A DNA stretch of 64,000 nt from an uncultured Pelagimonas sp. (GCF_947498515.1 NZ_CANMKO010000001.1:186001-250000); one strand, 5' to 3'. Positions 19,695 to 28,817 are shown, counted from the stretch's first letter. The notes: generated from the letters alone by a model not told the origin. A program made the numbers and translations.

Positions 19695-20021
19695 ATGACC
19701 GTGAAATCTTTGGATGGACACAGCATGTTAGACCCCGCCGATTGCCCTGATATGGCGACCCTGCGCACTCAGATTGATGCGCTGGATCGCGACCTGATTA
19801 GCCTGTTGAAAACGCGGATGGGCTATATTGACCGCGCCGTTGAAATCAAGACGGGCGTTGGGTTACCCGCCAATATTCCCGCCCGTGTCGAAGACGTTGT
19901 GACCAAGGTCAAAGCCGCCGCCGTCGAGCAAGAGCTAGACCCGGAATTGGTCGAGGTGCTTTGGCGGCATTTGATTGATTGGTCGATTGCGCGCGAGGCG
20001 CAGACGATCAAACTAGACTGA
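19695..20021 (+). CDS. AroQ-fold chorismate mutase / PchB-like protein
   Basis: 108 residues, a lone AroQ domain. R24, R41 and K52 keep the 17 and 11 residue spacing of the catalytic residues in E. coli chorismate mutase (R11, R28, K39). The loop ANIPARVEDVV is closer to PchB (isochorismate pyruvate lyase) than to the classical enzyme. It would convert chorismate to prephenate or, less likely, act on isochorismate. It is embedded between fhs and two folD genes, 10 nt before the first, an unexpected place for an aromatic-pathway gene. The ATG at 19695 is used; a later in-frame ATG at 19725 is possible. Confidence 0.8.
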   Translation: MTVKSLDGHSMLDPADCPDMATLRTQIDALDRDLISLLKTRMGYIDRAVEIKTGVGLPANIPARVEDVVTKVKAAAVEQELDPELVEVLWRHLIDWSIAREAQTIKLD

Positions 20022-20031
20022 AAGGCAAGCT

Positions 20032-20925
20032 ATGCGCGCTGCACTCATTGACGGAAAATCCATCGCAGCAGACATGCGCGCCGAGGTCGCCAAAGACGCG
20101 GCCGCCTTGGCCGACGCGGGCTGGGCACCAAAGCTGGTCTCGATCAGTGTTGGAGATACCGCCGCGGCCGAGCTTTATGTGCGCAACCAACAACGGCAGG
20201 CCAATTCGGCCGGGGTTGAGTTTGAAGCGCGCAATTATCCTAGCGAAACCTCGCTTGAGCAGATGACTGGTATTTTGCAGGGGTTAAACGCCGATCCGCG
20301 CGTCAACGGTATCATCATTCAACGCCCTTTGCCCGAACACATCCCGGTGAAAGTGCTGCAAAAAATGGTGCATCCGCTCAAGGATGTAGAGGGCATGCAC
20401 CCCGCATCGATCGGCAATATTGTCTATAATGATCTGGCACTTGGCCCCTGTACGGCCGTTGCGGCGGTTGAGATTTTGAAAACCCTGCCCATGGATATGG
20501 AAGGGTTGAACGTCACCGTGATTGGGCATTCCGAAATCGTCGGCAAGCCGATCGCGTTTTTGATGATGGGTCTTGGGGCGACGGTCACCGTGTGCCATCA
20601 CATGACTCGGTCTGTCGCCATGCATAGCCGCGCCGCAGATGCGGTGTTTGTGGCGGTGGGCAAACCCGGTCTGGTGACGGGTGATATGCTCAAACCCGGT
20701 GCGGCGCTGATCGACATCGGCATCAACCGGATCGAGACACCCGAAGGTGGGAAAACCGTTGGGGACGCCGATTTTGACAGCTGTGCCGAAGTGGCAGGTT
20801 GGATCACGCCGGTGCCCGGCGGTGTCGGCCCAGTGACCGTGGCGACCTTGATGAAAAACGCCGTTTTGGCAACACGTATGCAGATGGAACACTACCGAGA
20901 CGCCTATGCGCGGACGGATATCTAA
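20032..20925 (+). CDS. FolD paralogue with altered active site
   Basis: 297 residues, aligned with FolD along its whole length ([56 protein letters not shown]). The canonical FolD catalytic lysine (K54 of E. coli) is Q53 here, in YVRNQQRQA. The folate-contacting Asp121 is Glu120, in KDVEGMH; Gln98 is kept as Q97 (IIIQRPLP). Without the lysine, cyclohydrolase activity is expected to be lost, so this may be a dehydrogenase only, use another substrate, or be regulatory. The gene after it encodes a standard FolD, 11 nt away, so this copy is free to diverge. The NAD(P)-binding half looks intact. Confidence 0.85.
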   Translation: MRAALIDGKSIAADMRAEVAKDAAALADAGWAPKLVSISVGDTAAAELYVRNQQRQANSAGVEFEARNYPSETSLEQMTGILQGLNADPRVNGIIIQRPLPEHIPVKVLQKMVHPLKDVEGMHPASIGNIVYNDLALGPCTAVAAVEILKTLPMDMEGLNVTVIGHSEIVGKPIAFLMMGLGATVTVCHHMTRSVAMHSRAADAVFVAVGKPGLVTGDMLKPGAALIDIGINRIETPEGGKTVGDADFDSCAEVAGWITPVPGGVGPVTVATLMKNAVLATRMQMEHYRDAYARTDI

Positions 20926-20936
20926 GAGGATATGAC

Positions 20937-21839
20937 ATGACAGCGACAGTGATCGACGGCAAAGCCTTTGCGGCCAAAGTGCGTGGCCAAGTGGCCGAAC
21001 ATGTGACCCGCATTAAAGAAGAAAACGGTATCACCCCCGGTTTGGCGGTGGTTCTGGTCGGCGAAGACCCCGCGAGCCAAGTTTATGTGCGGTCCAAAGG
21101 CAAGATGACCGTGGAATGCGGTATGAATTCCTTTGAGCACAAGCTTGATGTGGATACCTCCGAAGAAGACCTGCTGGCGCTTCTTGATAAGCTCAACGCC
21201 GACCCGGCGGTGCATGGTATTTTGGTTCAGCTGCCTTTGCCCGGTCACTTGAACGAAGATCTGGTGATCAACCGCATTGATCCGGCCAAAGACGTTGATG
21301 GGTTCCACATTTCCAACGTTGGCCTTTTGTCGACCGGTCAGAAATCGATGGTGCCTTGCACGCCGCTGGGCTGTTTGATGATGCTGCGCGATCACCATGG
21401 CTCTTTGTCTGGTCTAAACGCCGTTGTCGTTGGGCGCTCCAACATTGTGGGCAAGCCGATGGCCAACCTGCTGCTGCGCGATAGCTGTACCGTGACCATC
21501 GCGCATTCGCGCACCAAAGACATTCAAGAGGTTTGTAAACAAGCGGACATCGTCGTGGCCGCCGTTGGCCGTGCCGAAATGGTGACCGGCGATTGGATCA
21601 AACCCGGTGCGACCGTGATTGACGTTGGCATCAACCGAATTGATGCCCCTGAAAAGGGCGAAGGCAAGACGCGCCTTGTTGGGGATTGTGATTATGCCAG
21701 CTGTGCCGAAGTGGCCGGTGCGATCACGCCAGTGCCCGGTGGCGTTGGCCCAATGACCATCGCCTGTTTGCTGGCCAACACGTTGACCGCGTGCTGTCGC
21801 GCCAATGGTCTAAGCGAACCTGAAGGTTTGACGGCCTAA
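20937..21839 (+). CDS. folD: Bifunctional methylene-THF dehydrogenase / methenyl-THF cyclohydrolase FolD
   Basis: 300 residues from the ATG at 20937 (AAGAGGA just upstream). The catalytic residues fall at the same numbers as in E. coli FolD: Y50, K54 (YVRSKGK), Q98 (LVQLPLP) and D121 (KDVDGFH). The nucleotide-binding [17 protein letters not shown] and C-terminal [14 protein letters not shown] follow. It interconverts 5,10-methylene-THF and 10-formyl-THF in the cytoplasm, completing the pathway begun by Fhs. Confidence 0.97.
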   Translation: MTATVIDGKAFAAKVRGQVAEHVTRIKEENGITPGLAVVLVGEDPASQVYVRSKGKMTVECGMNSFEHKLDVDTSEEDLLALLDKLNADPAVHGILVQLPLPGHLNEDLVINRIDPAKDVDGFHISNVGLLSTGQKSMVPCTPLGCLMMLRDHHGSLSGLNAVVVGRSNIVGKPMANLLLRDSCTVTIAHSRTKDIQEVCKQADIVVAAVGRAEMVTGDWIKPGATVIDVGINRIDAPEKGEGKTRLVGDCDYASCAEVAGAITPVPGGVGPMTIACLLANTLTACCRANGLSEPEGLTA

Positions 21840-21845
21840 TAAATG

Positions 21846-21875
21846 CGCGCACAGTCATGGATGTGTTCGTGCGCG
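21846..21875 (+). terminator. Stem-loop after folD
   Basis: CGCGCAC (21846-21852) and GTGCGCG (21869-21875) form a perfect 7-bp stem with a 16-nt loop, 7 nt past the folD stop. No T-run, so termination is only suggested. Confidence 0.4.
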
Positions 21876-22028
21876 ACCCAACGCACCCGGTCGGCCTTGG
21901 CCATGAAACCGGGTGTCGTTTTGTAGGCATAAGAGCCTAGGCGCGGTTTTTCGCCACCATATACGGGCGTATTATGGACGCCGCCCATTGCCATGCGTTA
22001 GAAGTGCGCGGTGGGCAAGGGGGGCATT

Positions 22029-23030
22029 ATGCACCGTATCATCATTTCACTGGCGCTTGCGCTTGTTGTTGCTGGCTGTGGCAATCCGTTGAAAGACGTG
22101 CCCAAGTTGAGCGATGTCGAGGTGGATACATCCGCAGGTCAGGCCGATGCACTTGCTGCTCCGATTGACGCAGCCTTGGATGAGGCCTTGGTTGACCAAG
22201 CCCCCGTGGCGGTTACGCCTACTGAAAAACCCTCCAAAGGTTTGATGGGCTTTTTGAAGCGCAAAGCCGACGAGGCCAAAAGCGCGCCGGTCATTGGGGA
22301 TACGCCCGAAGACATCGCCGGCGAGGTGTTGGTTGCAGAGCCTGACGCAGACGCGGTTCTTGTGGTTGAAAATGCCGATGGTTCTGATGGTGCCGCGCCG
22401 CTGGTGTTGGCGGCTTTGCCCGAACCCGAGATCGAGGCCACACCCAAGCCCAAAAAGAAGGGTTTGTTTGGGTTGTCCGGTGGAAGTGGCGACAGCGCGC
22501 GTAAGCCCAAACGCAGCAAAGGCCCCAAACCCGGCGACCCGGATTACGAACAAGTGGCGCTTGGTACATCTTTACCCTATGGCAAAATCGCCCGTGTGTG
22601 CGGGGCCAACCCATCGCAAATGGGCAAAAAGGCCGGACAGTGGCCGGAGCGCGGGCGCGGCTATACGCTTTATGATAGCGCGCCGGGGGCCACCGGGCAG
22701 CGGAGTTTCTATATCACCGGATTTGACGATGGCTGTGCGCGGGTGTTCAGCGCGGCGCTTGTGCTATTTGCCTCACCCGAAAGCTATGAGGCGATCCATT
22801 ACGGGCCAGCCGGGGCAACCTTACCCACGTCGGCAACCGATGTCGCCTATGAAAAGGTCAAGTCGCGCGTTTGTCGTGTTGGCAAAGGCAAGCCCTGTGG
22901 CAGCAAGATGAAAAAGCTAAGCAAAGACACGGTCTTTGTGACCGTTTACGAACGGTTCGGCGGCAGCCCACGCTGGAAAAACTTCCTGCTGCATGATGGG
23001 CGTGTCGAAGCGATGGATATCAAATCCTGA
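22029..23030 (+). CDS. Putative outer-membrane lipoprotein, Rhodobacterales-type, unknown function
   Basis: 333 residues from the ATG at 22029, after an AAGGGGGG ribosome site. A lipoprotein signal ends in lipobox VAGC. An acidic low-complexity region with Lys/Pro runs (TPKPKKKGLFGLSGGSGDS) occupies about residues 25-165. A globular C-terminal domain then begins near YEQVALGTSLPYGKIARVCG and contains four or five cysteines. I do not recognise the domain. The layout (lipid anchor, flexible linker, compact Cys-bearing domain) suggests a periplasmic-facing outer-membrane protein. It stands alone between folD and slyX. Confidence 0.65.
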   Translation: MHRIIISLALALVVAGCGNPLKDVPKLSDVEVDTSAGQADALAAPIDAALDEALVDQAPVAVTPTEKPSKGLMGFLKRKADEAKSAPVIGDTPEDIAGEVLVAEPDADAVLVVENADGSDGAAPLVLAALPEPEIEATPKPKKKGLFGLSGGSGDSARKPKRSKGPKPGDPDYEQVALGTSLPYGKIARVCGANPSQMGKKAGQWPERGRGYTLYDSAPGATGQRSFYITGFDDGCARVFSAALVLFASPESYEAIHYGPAGATLPTSATDVAYEKVKSRVCRVGKGKPCGSKMKKLSKDTVFVTVYERFGGSPRWKNFLLHDGRVEAMDIKS

Positions 23031-23057
23031 GTTTGCTTTGCGCGCTGAAACAGTTGT

Positions 23058-23261
23058 TCAATAGTGCGGGGGGCGTTCATCGCCGATGATAACGCCGCCG
23101 CCGCCCTGAGTTTCGCGATCAGCTTCGCGCGCCATGAGCATCAGAACCCGGTCATTGAGTATCGCCAGCTCTTTGTCCTGACGGGCAACGGTGTCCGACA
23201 GCTCATCCACCGTTTTTATCAGATGCGCGATGCGTTCTTCGAGATGTGTGATGTCGGTCAT
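23058..23261 (-). CDS. slyX: SlyX family protein
   Basis: 67 residues from the ATG at 23261, which follows AAAGGGAGCGCC. It is nearly all one coiled coil (LEERIAHLIKTVDELSDTVARQDKELAILNDRV). It ends in the short Pro/His tail DERPPHY that SlyX proteins share. Its function is unknown; it was named from its place beside slyD in enterobacteria. It lies 55 nt downstream of the larger unknown gene on the same strand. Confidence 0.8.
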   Translation of the reverse strand: MTDITHLEERIAHLIKTVDELSDTVARQDKELAILNDRVLMLMAREADRETQGGGGVIIGDERPPHY

Positions 23262-23316
23262 GGTTGGCGCTCCCTTTGTGGTGGGCAATAGGCTGGTCTG
23301 GAGGGGCAGGCAAGGT

Positions 23317-23937
23317 TTAGCTGGGTAAAGATATCTTTGGGAAGTTTTGAAGCAGAACATTTTTTATGTCTTCGAGCGCGCTATTACTGACGACGATGCG
23401 ATGCAAGCGCTGGACCTCTTTTCTGCCATCTGGAGTGATGTCCAGATCATGAGGGTCAGACCATGTTAGAAATTTCCCGGTCATCTTACCATTTTTCCAA
23501 CGCGACAGTTTTGAAGTAAATGACCGGCGTTTTCCGAGTTGCGTCGGATCATAGGCGCATAGGGCATCAAACAACATATCCTGACTGATGGCACCGTCGC
23601 TATCGACGACGCCCTGTACGGCATATAGCATCAGATAGTTGGAGAACTTTGCAATTTCGCTTGATTTTATTGACGAGCTGTAGGGCTTTGGCGGATTGGG
23701 GGACGGTTCGACATGTTGCGCTGGCGCAACCTTGCCGATGTCGCCACCCGTGAGCTCAAATATCTCTTGAACCGTTTCCTTCAAACGGTTTACTTGTTTT
23801 TCCAGATCTGGGGTCAACTCGGACTTTGAAACATCGAGCATCACATCTCTTACGGGCTTACAATACTCATCCAGCGCGTCTTCCAGCGCTTTTAGTCTCT
23901 GGCGGATATCCGCGGCAGTTTCGCCGTCCTTGGCCAT
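23317..23937 (-). CDS. Unknown protein, coiled-coil N-terminus, possible winged-helix C-terminus
   Basis: 206 residues, starting at an ATG. Residues 5-65 are charged and probably coiled coil. A Pro/Ser linker (EPSPNPPKPYSSSIKS) leads to a C-terminal domain. Its end (KLSRWKNGKMTGKFLTWSDP then LDITPDGRKEVQRLHR) has the helix-turn-strand-wing look of a winged helix, with the TPxG turn often seen in such folds. I do not recognise a family. Codon use is more A/T-rich than neighbouring core genes and the region upstream is low in G+C, which together suggest transfer. A DNA-binding role is a guess. Confidence 0.5.
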   Translation of the reverse strand: MAKDGETAADIRQRLKALEDALDEYCKPVRDVMLDVSKSELTPDLEKQVNRLKETVQEIFELTGGDIGKVAPAQHVEPSPNPPKPYSSSIKSSEIAKFSNYLMLYAVQGVVDSDGAISQDMLFDALCAYDPTQLGKRRSFTSKLSRWKNGKMTGKFLTWSDPHDLDITPDGRKEVQRLHRIVVSNSALEDIKNVLLQNFPKISLPS

Positions 23938-24301
23938 GACGTGTACGTGTCCCTAACGTGTTGCGCGATGCGGTCGCGCGTTGCCCGGTAGAGTTGCGCG
24001 CTATTCTGGATTGTGTATTGTAATTGATTGCAGCAGAGCATTGTAGCGGATTGTATCGCAATGCGTGTTATAATGTCGAATGTTTCCTTTTTCGTTAAAA
24101 TTGTTTGGTTTTTCGGGGTGGATGTAGCGGATTATACGGTAGTATTGCGTATATCTTGATGGGTCACCGGGCGATATTGCGGGTTTGGCTACGAATCGAC
24201 GTATCGCGTCGAGGTGGACACAGTGATTCTTGTCCCCTGTTTCATGTATCAATATCCTCGGCTGCAATTGGGTATCTGTTCACGAAACCGGAGACCCTAC
24301 C
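23938..24301. other. A+T-rich intergenic patch with imperfect direct repeats
   Basis: No gene is supported in this stretch. Two imperfect copies beginning TGTAGCGGATT lie near 24046-24070 and 24123-24150. Both continue through a T/A-rich part to ATTGCGT or AATGCGT, and a weaker relative (TGGATTGTGTATTG) is at about 24008. The spacing is about 77 nt. They could be operator sites for the divergently transcribed neighbours, or remnants of a mobile element. The composition differs clearly from the flanking core genes. Confidence 0.4.
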
Positions 24302-24472
24302 ATGAAGCTTTTCTTCCTGATTTCCACGAGCCTCATCTGCCTGAGCCTTCTCGCCAAAAACCAGATTTGGAACTCTGGTCAAACTCAGGCACTAGACATT
24401 CTACTGGCCAGCATTGTTTTCGCCTGCGTTGGTGCGCTTATTCAGCATTGGAAACTACGCCGCAAGGATTGA
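24302..24472 (+). CDS. Small two-helix membrane protein, unknown
   Basis: 56 residues from the ATG at 24302, with GGAGA nine bases upstream. Two hydrophobic segments (FFLISTSLICLSLLA and ALDILLASIVFACVGALI) are joined by a short polar loop and followed by a basic tail (HWKLRRKD), predicting both ends in the cytoplasm. No family is recognised. It sits between the A+T-rich patch and hisS, with an 82-nt gap to the latter. Coding is plausible from the hydrophobic pattern and ribosome site, not proven. Confidence 0.5.
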   Translation: MKLFFLISTSLICLSLLAKNQIWNSGQTQALDILLASIVFACVGALIQHWKLRRKD

Positions 24473-24553
24473 GCCGCTTTCCCCTGTTTGCTTGCCCCAG
24501 GGGACTGGGGCAGGTAGAGGGGGGCACAACGGATTTTGAACCCGGAAGAGACC

Positions 24554-26029
24554 ATGGCCAAAGTTAAAAAAGCTCCCCGCCCCAAGGCACAGACGCCCAA
24601 GGGGTTTCGCGACTATTTCGGCGCTGAGGTGACCGAACGCGCAGACATGCTCAAAACGATTGCCGAGGTCTACCATCAATACGGGTTTGATGCGCTGGAA
24701 AGCTCAGGCGTTGAGACGGTTGAAGCCTTGGGCAAGTTCCTTCCGGATGTGGATCGCCCGAATGAGGGCGTGTTTGCCTGGCAGGACGAAGACGACGCGT
24801 GGATGGCGTTGCGCTATGATTTGACCGCGCCTTTGGCCCGTGTTTACGCGCAGCACCGCAATGATCTTCCGCTGCCTTACCGCCGTTATGCGATGGGGCC
24901 GGTTTGGCGCAACGAAAAGCCCGGACCGGGGCGGTATCGTCAGTTTTATCAATGTGATGCGGATACGGTTGGCGCGGCGAATGTTGCGGCGGATGCCGAG
25001 ATTTGCGCGATGCTGTCTGATACGTTGGAACGCGTCGGCATTCCGCGTGGTGACTATTTGGTGCGCGTCAACAATCGCAAAGTTTTGAACGGTGTGCTCG
25101 AAACCATGGGCTTGTCAGATGACAAACAGCGCGACGATGTCCTGCGCACCATCGACAAGTTCGACAAGGTCGGCGAAGCGGGTGTGCGCGAGCTTTTGGG
25201 CAAGGGGCGCTTGGATGCGTCCGGGGCCTATATCGACGGTGTTGGGCTATCTGCGGATCAGGCCGAGCCTGTTGTGGCGTTCTTGACGTCCAAGGATGCG
25301 GATGTGGCGAAAACCTTTGCCAATCTGCAAGATGCAATTGGCGGCTCCAAGGTCGGTTCCGAAGGTGTGGGCGAGCTTGAAAAGATCGGTGATCTTTTGG
25401 CGGCGCAGGGCTATGGCGCGGATCGGATTGAAATCGATCCAAGCGTGGTGCGCGGCCTTGGCTACTACACCGGACCGGTGTTCGAAGCTGAGCTGACTTT
25501 TGAAATCCTTGATGACAAGGGCCGCAAGCGCCAATTCGGATCGGTTGCCGGTGGTGGCCGCTACGATGATCTCGTCAAACGGTTCACTGGCCAAGAAGTG
25601 CCAGCGACCGGTGTGTCGATTGGTGTCGATCGCCTTTTGGCGGCTTTGCGTGAAAAAGGCCGGATTGGCGGGACCGTTGCGGCGGGGCCGGTTGTCGTGA
25701 CCGTCATGGATAAAAACCGCATGGCCGATTATCAGACTATGGTGGCCGAGCTGCGCAATGCAGGCATCCGCGCCGAGGTTTATTTGGGCAACCCCAAGAA
25801 TTTCGGCAACCAGTTGAAGTATGCCGACAAACGTCAAAGCCCGGTGGCGGTTATTGAGGGCGGGGATGAACATGAAAACGGTGTAGTTCAGATCAAAGAC
25901 CTGATCCTTGGTGCTAAAATCGCCGAGAATGCCACGCTTGAGGAATGGAAAGAGCGCCCCAGCCAATACGAAGTGCCGCGTGACCAATTGGTCGCCAAGG
26001 TGCGCGAGATTTTGGACCTGAATTCATGA
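24554..26029 (+). CDS. hisS: Histidyl-tRNA synthetase
   Basis: 491 residues from the ATG at 24554 (GGAAGAG just before); an in-frame TTG at 24536 is less likely. Class II core: motif 1 region around [11 protein letters not shown]…, motif 2 [27 protein letters not shown], the HisA-type block [19 protein letters not shown], and motif 3 GGGRYDDLV…[11 protein letters not shown]-terminal anticodon-binding domain follows. It charges tRNA-His, and its ATGA overlap with hisZ ties tRNA charging to histidine synthesis. Confidence 0.96.
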   Translation: MAKVKKAPRPKAQTPKGFRDYFGAEVTERADMLKTIAEVYHQYGFDALESSGVETVEALGKFLPDVDRPNEGVFAWQDEDDAWMALRYDLTAPLARVYAQHRNDLPLPYRRYAMGPVWRNEKPGPGRYRQFYQCDADTVGAANVAADAEICAMLSDTLERVGIPRGDYLVRVNNRKVLNGVLETMGLSDDKQRDDVLRTIDKFDKVGEAGVRELLGKGRLDASGAYIDGVGLSADQAEPVVAFLTSKDADVAKTFANLQDAIGGSKVGSEGVGELEKIGDLLAAQGYGADRIEIDPSVVRGLGYYTGPVFEAELTFEILDDKGRKRQFGSVAGGGRYDDLVKRFTGQEVPATGVSIGVDRLLAALREKGRIGGTVAAGPVVVTVMDKNRMADYQTMVAELRNAGIRAEVYLGNPKNFGNQLKYADKRQSPVAVIEGGDEHENGVVQIKDLILGAKIAENATLEEWKERPSQYEVPRDQLVAKVREILDLNS

Positions 26030-27105
26030 GCCTGACAGAAATCAACGCCAAGGCTGCCGCGCTTAAGGCGGCCTTTCAATCCGCTGGGGCGGAGGCGCTG
26101 GAATGCGATATTCTGCTCTCAGCAGAAACATTTCTTGACCTATATGGCGAAGACGTGCGCACTCGCGCCTATGTCTCGTCCGACCCAGCGCGGGGCGAAG
26201 TGATGCTGCGCCCGGACTTTACCGTTCCAGTCGTGCAAAAGCACATGGATGAGGGGGCCGAACCCGCGCGCTATACCTATAGTGGACCGGTTTTTCGTCG
26301 TCAGGAAGAGCATCCTGAGCGCGCGTCGGAATATGTTCAGGTTGGCTATGAGGTCTTTGATCGCGAAGACCCAGAGGCCGCCGACGCCGAGGTTTTCGCG
26401 CTGTTTTCCGAAACGCTGGCCGGTTATGGGCTGCGTGCGGTCACCGGCGATATCGGCATTTTGACCGCAGCAGTGCAGGGGTTAGAGACGTCTGAGCGGC
26501 GGCGCGCGGCCTTGATGCGCCACATCTGGCGGCCACGCCGGTTCCGCGCCTTGTTGGATCGGTTTTCGGGGCGTGCCCCGGTGCCACCATCACGCGCGGC
26601 ACTTTTGGCGGCCAAGGATCCCTTTGCCGAGGCCGGGCCCTTTAACGGCATGCGGTCCGAGGCGGAAATCCGGGCGCGCGTTGACGCTCTCAAGGCCGAC
26701 GCCAAAGAAGCCCCGCTATCCAAAAGTCAGGTTGAGCTTATCGAAAGCGTGCTCAAGGTTTCGGAAACTTGCACCTTTGCCTTGGAACAACTGCGCGACA
26801 TCGCCGTTGACCTTCCGGCGATGAGCGATGCGGTTGAGCGGTTCGCCCGCCGCAGCGAGGCTTTGGCGGCGCGTGGTGTCGATGTGGACAAGCTTGATTT
26901 CGAGGCCAATTATGGTCGGACCTCGATGGAGTATTATGACGGTTTTGTTTTTGGCTTGCTGTCGACCCAGCCGGGTATGCCCGCCGTGGCGACCGGTGGC
27001 CGATACGATGCGCTGACCCGTCGTTTGGGGCGCGGGCGTGAAATTCCGGCGGTGGGCGGCGTTGTGCGCCCCGATCTGTTGTTTGGTCTGGAGACACGGT
27101 CATGA
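26026..27105 (+). CDS. hisZ: ATP phosphoribosyltransferase regulatory subunit HisZ
   Basis: 359 residues, homologous to the histidyl-tRNA synthetase core ([39 protein letters not shown]) but without an anticodon-binding domain and with a drifted active site. HisZ forms a hetero-octamer with short-form HisG and supplies histidine feedback control. It overlaps hisS upstream and hisG downstream by 4 nt each, giving a tightly coupled trio. Confidence 0.94.
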   Translation: MSLTEINAKAAALKAAFQSAGAEALECDILLSAETFLDLYGEDVRTRAYVSSDPARGEVMLRPDFTVPVVQKHMDEGAEPARYTYSGPVFRRQEEHPERASEYVQVGYEVFDREDPEAADAEVFALFSETLAGYGLRAVTGDIGILTAAVQGLETSERRRAALMRHIWRPRRFRALLDRFSGRAPVPPSRAALLAAKDPFAEAGPFNGMRSEAEIRARVDALKADAKEAPLSKSQVELIESVLKVSETCTFALEQLRDIAVDLPAMSDAVERFARRSEALAARGVDVDKLDFEANYGRTSMEYYDGFVFGLLSTQPGMPAVATGGRYDALTRRLGRGREIPAVGGVVRPDLLFGLETRS

Positions 27106-27794
27106 GCATCAAACTGGGGGTGCCGTCCAAGGGGCGGTTGATGGAAAAAACCTTTGACTGGTTTGGCGCGCGCGGTGTGAGCGTCGCCCGGACCGGGTCA
27201 GACCGGGAATATGCCGGGGCCGTTGATGGCGTTGAAGGCGTTGAACTTGTGCTGCTTTCGGCCGGGGAAATCCCACGCGAATTGTCGGCGGGACGCATCC
27301 ATTTGGGGGTGACCGGTACGGACCTGATCCAAGAAAAGCTGGTGCAATGGGATCAGAAGGTTGAACCCTTGGCCGAACTTGGATTTGGCCACGCAGACCT
27401 GATCATCGCGGTGCCAAATTGCTGGGTTGATGTGAATACGCTGGATGATCTTGATGCGGCGGCAGCGGCATTTCGAGAGCAACACGGGTTTAGAATGCGG
27501 ATCGCAACGAAGTATCACCGGTTGGTGCGTCACTATCTGCATCGCGGGGGTGTGGCGGATTATCAACTGGTAGATAGTCAGGGCGCAACCGAAGGCACGG
27601 TCAAGAACCTCACTGCCGAAGCCGTGGCCGACATCACGTCGAGCGGAGAAACCCTGCGGGCCAATCACCTGAAAATTTTGGACGAAGAGCCGGTGCTTCG
27701 CTCACAAGCGACGCTGTTCCGTAGCCGAGTGGCTCAGCTTGAGGGCAAAGATCGCGCAGCGCTTGAGGCATTGCGCGACCTTTTAGGGGTGTGA
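27102..27794 (+). CDS. hisG: ATP phosphoribosyltransferase, short form HisG
   Basis: 230 residues. It lacks the C-terminal regulatory domain of long HisG, as expected with HisZ present. Type II periplasmic-binding-like fold: start LGVPSKGRLMEKTF, phosphate site GVTGTDLIQE, and DSQGATEGTVKNLT. It catalyses the first committed step of histidine synthesis (ATP + PRPP to phosphoribosyl-ATP). The gene ends in a strong multi-hairpin spacer facing the convergent GST gene. Confidence 0.95.
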   Translation: MSIKLGVPSKGRLMEKTFDWFGARGVSVARTGSDREYAGAVDGVEGVELVLLSAGEIPRELSAGRIHLGVTGTDLIQEKLVQWDQKVEPLAELGFGHADLIIAVPNCWVDVNTLDDLDAAAAAFREQHGFRMRIATKYHRLVRHYLHRGGVADYQLVDSQGATEGTVKNLTAEAVADITSSGETLRANHLKILDEEPVLRSQATLFRSRVAQLEGKDRAALEALRDLLGV

Positions 27795-27797
27795 CAC

Positions 27798-27841
27798 CAA
27801 ATTCCGTGCACGGAATTTGCAAAACTTTTGCAAAAGTTTTG
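27798..27841. repeat. Two perfect 22-bp palindromes side by side, copy 2 of the family
   Basis: The first has core AAATTCCGTGCACGGAATTT flanked by C/G (27798-27819). The second starts at the next base with core AAAACTTTTGCAAAAGTTTT flanked by C/G (27820-27841). Both are perfect. They begin 4 nt after the hisG stop, in the spacer between two convergent genes. Confidence 0.8.
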
Positions 27842-27843
27842 GG

Positions 27844-27867
27844 AGCGCCTGTTACTCAACAGGCGCT
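27844..27867. terminator. Terminator hairpin between hisG and the GST gene
   Basis: AGCGCCTGTT and AACAGGCGCT form a perfect 10-bp stem around a 4-nt loop. On the plus strand TTCGCTTT follows. The hairpin includes the stop codon of the minus-strand GST gene (27852-27854), so it is shared by both convergent transcripts. Confidence 0.65.
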
Positions 27868-28709
27868 TTCGCTTTGAGTACGTCGAAGTCTGCGGCGGAG
27901 TGTCGTTCGGGCAATTGCTCGTGCTCTTCGCCCCAGAACTTGTTAACCATCCGACCACGCTGAACCGCCGGGCGGGCAGCGATCGCATTGGCCCACCGGA
28001 CCACGTTCTTGTATTCATGCACCTGTAGGAATTCAGCGGCTTCGTATTGGTTGCCAATCACCAGATTGCCGTACCACGGGAAGATCGCGATATCGGCGAT
28101 GGTGTAGTCTTCGCCAGCAATAAAGGTGTTGTCGGCCAATTGTTTGTCCAGCACATCCAACTGCCGTTTGACTTCCATAGTAAAGCGATCAATCGGGTAT
28201 TCCATCGGGTAGGGCGCATAGGCGTAGAAGTGGCCAAAACCACCGCCCAAATACGGCGCGCTGCCCATTTGCCAAAACAGCCAGCTTAGCATCTCTGCCC
28301 GATTGTCCGCCTTGCCCAGAAAGGCGTCAAATTTCTCGGCCAGATGCACCAGGATTGCGGCGCTTTCGAAAATGCGCACAGGGGCATCGCCGGAATGATC
28401 CATCAGCGCCGGTATTTTCGAATTGGGGTTGGCAGAGACAAAGCCCGAGCCAAACTGATCGCCATCACCGATTTTGATCGGCCAAGCGTCATAGTCGGCG
28501 GCGTGACCAGCCTCGAGAAGCTCTTCAAGCATCACGGTGACTTTGACGCCATTGGGGGTCGCCATGGAGTAAAGCTGAAGGGGATGCTCCCCGACGGGCA
28601 GGTCTTTGTCATGGGTGGCCCCGGAAACGGGTCGGTTGAGCGAGGCCCATTTGCCGCCATTTTCTTTGTCCCAGGTCCAGATTTTCGGCGGTGTATAGTC
28701 TTGTGTCAT
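27852..28709 (-). CDS. yghU: YghU-type glutathione S-transferase / disulfide-bond oxidoreductase
   Basis: 285 residues from the ATG at 28709. The N-terminus TPPKIWTWDKENGGKWASLNRP is typical of the Nu-class YghU/YfcG group. The thioredoxin-like domain contains LYSMATPNGVKVTVMLEELLE and the glutathione-binding NSKIPAL and FESAAIL. The helical C-domain includes FGHFYAYAPYPMEYPIDRF. The family has strong disulfide-bond reductase activity with two glutathiones and weak classical transferase activity. The gene is monocistronic by appearance. Confidence 0.9.
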   Translation of the reverse strand: MTQDYTPPKIWTWDKENGGKWASLNRPVSGATHDKDLPVGEHPLQLYSMATPNGVKVTVMLEELLEAGHAADYDAWPIKIGDGDQFGSGFVSANPNSKIPALMDHSGDAPVRIFESAAILVHLAEKFDAFLGKADNRAEMLSWLFWQMGSAPYLGGGFGHFYAYAPYPMEYPIDRFTMEVKRQLDVLDKQLADNTFIAGEDYTIADIAIFPWYGNLVIGNQYEAAEFLQVHEYKNVVRWANAIAARPAVQRGRMVNKFWGEEHEQLPERHSAADFDVLKAKAPVE

Positions 28710-28817
28710 GCTGCGTGTCCTTTTCCTTTGGGCGCTAACGTAACCCTGTTGAACAAGATTGCCAGCCCTGACGCTTTTGGAATGGGCAATGCACATATCC
28801 TGTGCTTTTGTGCGCAA

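Noticed and set aside
24001-24267. 88-codon minus-strand frame in the A+T-rich patch
   Set aside because: It simply reads through the repeated IRY-coding T/A units; no plausible start and no protein-like pattern.
28344-28817. Long upstream extension of the DUF218 gene
   Set aside because: It lies antisense to the GST gene; DUF218 proteins begin close to the IVLGAAV strand.
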